DNA of 5,286 bases from Methanoregula sp. (GTDB lineage: Archaea; Halobacteriota; Methanomicrobia; Methanomicrobiales; Methanospirillaceae), in NCBI GenBank assembly GCA_022710665.1, contig JAKLGN010000096.1, positions 1-5,286 on the forward strand, in the 5' to 3' direction. Position numbers and translations under genes: made by a program. The notes beneath the pieces are model-generated. The model did not search any database and had not been told where the DNA came from. It saw nothing but the letters and a program-made list of their open reading frames with translations. Shown here piece after piece: positions 4,626 through 5,286 of this stretch; position 1 is the stretch's first letter; each line of letters begins with the position of its first letter.

Positions 4626-5286
4626 AAAGAGGGAGGGAAGCCTCGCAATTGTCGGGCTTGGCCCGGGAAAGCGGGAATACATGACAATCCGGGCGCTCAA
4701 GGCGATTGCTGCTGCGGACTATGTTCTGGGGCACTCCACGTATCTTGAACCGCTGCAGCCATTGCTCGCCGGTAAAAACATAATTGCCAGTTCCATGGGA
4801 AAGGAGGTGGAGCGGGCCCGGCAGGCAATTGAGCTTGCCCGCGCTCATACTGTTGCCATCGTGTCAGGAGGGGATGCCGGCGTCTATGGGATGGCAAGTA
4901 TCGTCCTTGAAGTTCTCGAACATTCCGGAGAAACCGTTGATGTGGACGTGATCCCCGGCGTCACTGCCGCCAATGCAGCTGCATCGCGGGCCGGTTCCCC
5001 GCTCTCCGGGGACTTTGCCGTAATCAGCCTCTCGGATCTCCTCACGCCGCTTGAGGTGATCGGGAAACGGCTTGATGCTTTCTTCTCGGTGGGCATTCCG
5101 GTTGTCCTCTACAACCCCCGGAGCCGGGGCCGGCCGCATAACTTTGCCATCGCGGTTGAACATGCCCGGAAGTACCTTGACGGTACAACTCCGGTCGCGA
5201 TTGTCCGGAACGCACTCCGGGATGATGAGGAGACGATCATCACCACGTTTGTAGATATTGAAGCGTCCACCGAGAAGATTGATATG
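4609..5286 (+). CDS. cbiH: Cobalt-factor III C17-methyltransferase CbiH (3' end cut by window)
   Basis: CbiH methylates C17 of cobalt-factor III and drives ring contraction, yielding cobalt-precorrin-4, the substrate of CbiF. The frame is open to the right edge (226 codons seen). Motifs in order are LAIVGLGPGKREYMTIRAL (12-30), VLGHSTYLE (39-47), VAIVSGGDAGVYGMAS (82-97), VIPGVTAANAAASRAGSPLS (114-133), DFAVISLSDLLTP (135-147), VVLYNPRSRGRP (165-176) and IVRNALRDDEE (198-208). All are standard for CbiH/CobJ; roughly the last 20-30 residues are missing. No ATG or GTG precedes the glycine loop in frame. The ATG at 4681 would cut the SAM loop off, so I place the start at TTG 4609, with GGGAG at 4596-4600, 8 bases upstream. 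That puts the start inside cbiG (17-base overlap), in keeping with the other overlapping junctions. Confidence 0.9.
   Translation, partial: MPSHAEKREGSLAIVGLGPGKREYMTIRALKAIAAADYVLGHSTYLEPLQPLLAGKNIIASSMGKEVERARQAIELARAHTVAIVSGGDAGVYGMASIVLEVLEHSGETVDVDVIPGVTAANAAASRAGSPLSGDFAVISLSDLLTPLEVIGKRLDAFFSVGIPVVLYNPRSRGRPHNFAIAVEHARKYLDGTTPVAIVRNALRDDEETIITTFVDIEASTEKIDM

Noticed and set aside
1..5286. CRISPR array, tRNA, rRNA, insertion sequence or transposase
   Set aside because: No regularly spaced repeats, no cloverleaf or rRNA-like stretches, and no transposase motifs or terminal inverted repeats were seen on either strand.

Overview
The window looks like chromosome of a methanogenic archaeon. 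My best guess is the order Methanomicrobiales (Methanoregula-like). This is an inference from several things: a moderately GC-rich sequence with GC-rich third codon positions, the anaerobic cobalt-early B12 gene set, a promoter of archaeal TATA type with leaderless spacing, and a TraB-family membrane protein. No species is claimed.

Layout. Positions 1-295 hold the C-terminal end of a TraB/PrgY-family membrane protein on the plus strand. Positions 296-955 are about 660 bases with no convincing gene, but with several short inverted repeats and a GC-rich block. Positions 956-1423 (minus strand) hold one plausible hypothetical protein, with a TATA-like box and a palindrome just upstream. Positions 1549 to about 1760 (minus strand) hold the decayed C-terminal end of an ABC-2 type transporter permease. 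It can only be read by joining three frames, so it is a gene remnant. A 39-residue single-pass membrane ORF on the plus strand (1734-1853) overlaps its upstream edge. From 1897 to the right edge runs a tightly packed plus-strand operon for the corrin ring of cobalamin: cbiT, cbiL, cbiF, cbiG and cbiH. The last gene is cut by the window edge and appears to use a TTG start inside the end of cbiG.

How the genes work together. The five cbi products belong to the anaerobic (early cobalt insertion) route to adenosylcobalamin. CbiL methylates C20 of cobalt-factor II. CbiH methylates C17 and contracts the ring. CbiF methylates C11, and CbiG opens the lactone and releases the C2 unit. CbiT later methylates C15 and decarboxylates the C12 side chain. 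Every junction overlaps (10, 14, 4 and 17 bases), which points to one transcript and translational coupling. A TATA-like element 25-30 bases before the cbiT start suggests a near-leaderless transcript beginning at cbiT. CbiE, CbiC, CbiD and CbiJ are not in the window.

I found no clearly new biological system. The parts most worth a second look are the frameshifted transporter remnant, the orphan minus-strand gene with its promoter palindrome, and the structured 660-base gap.
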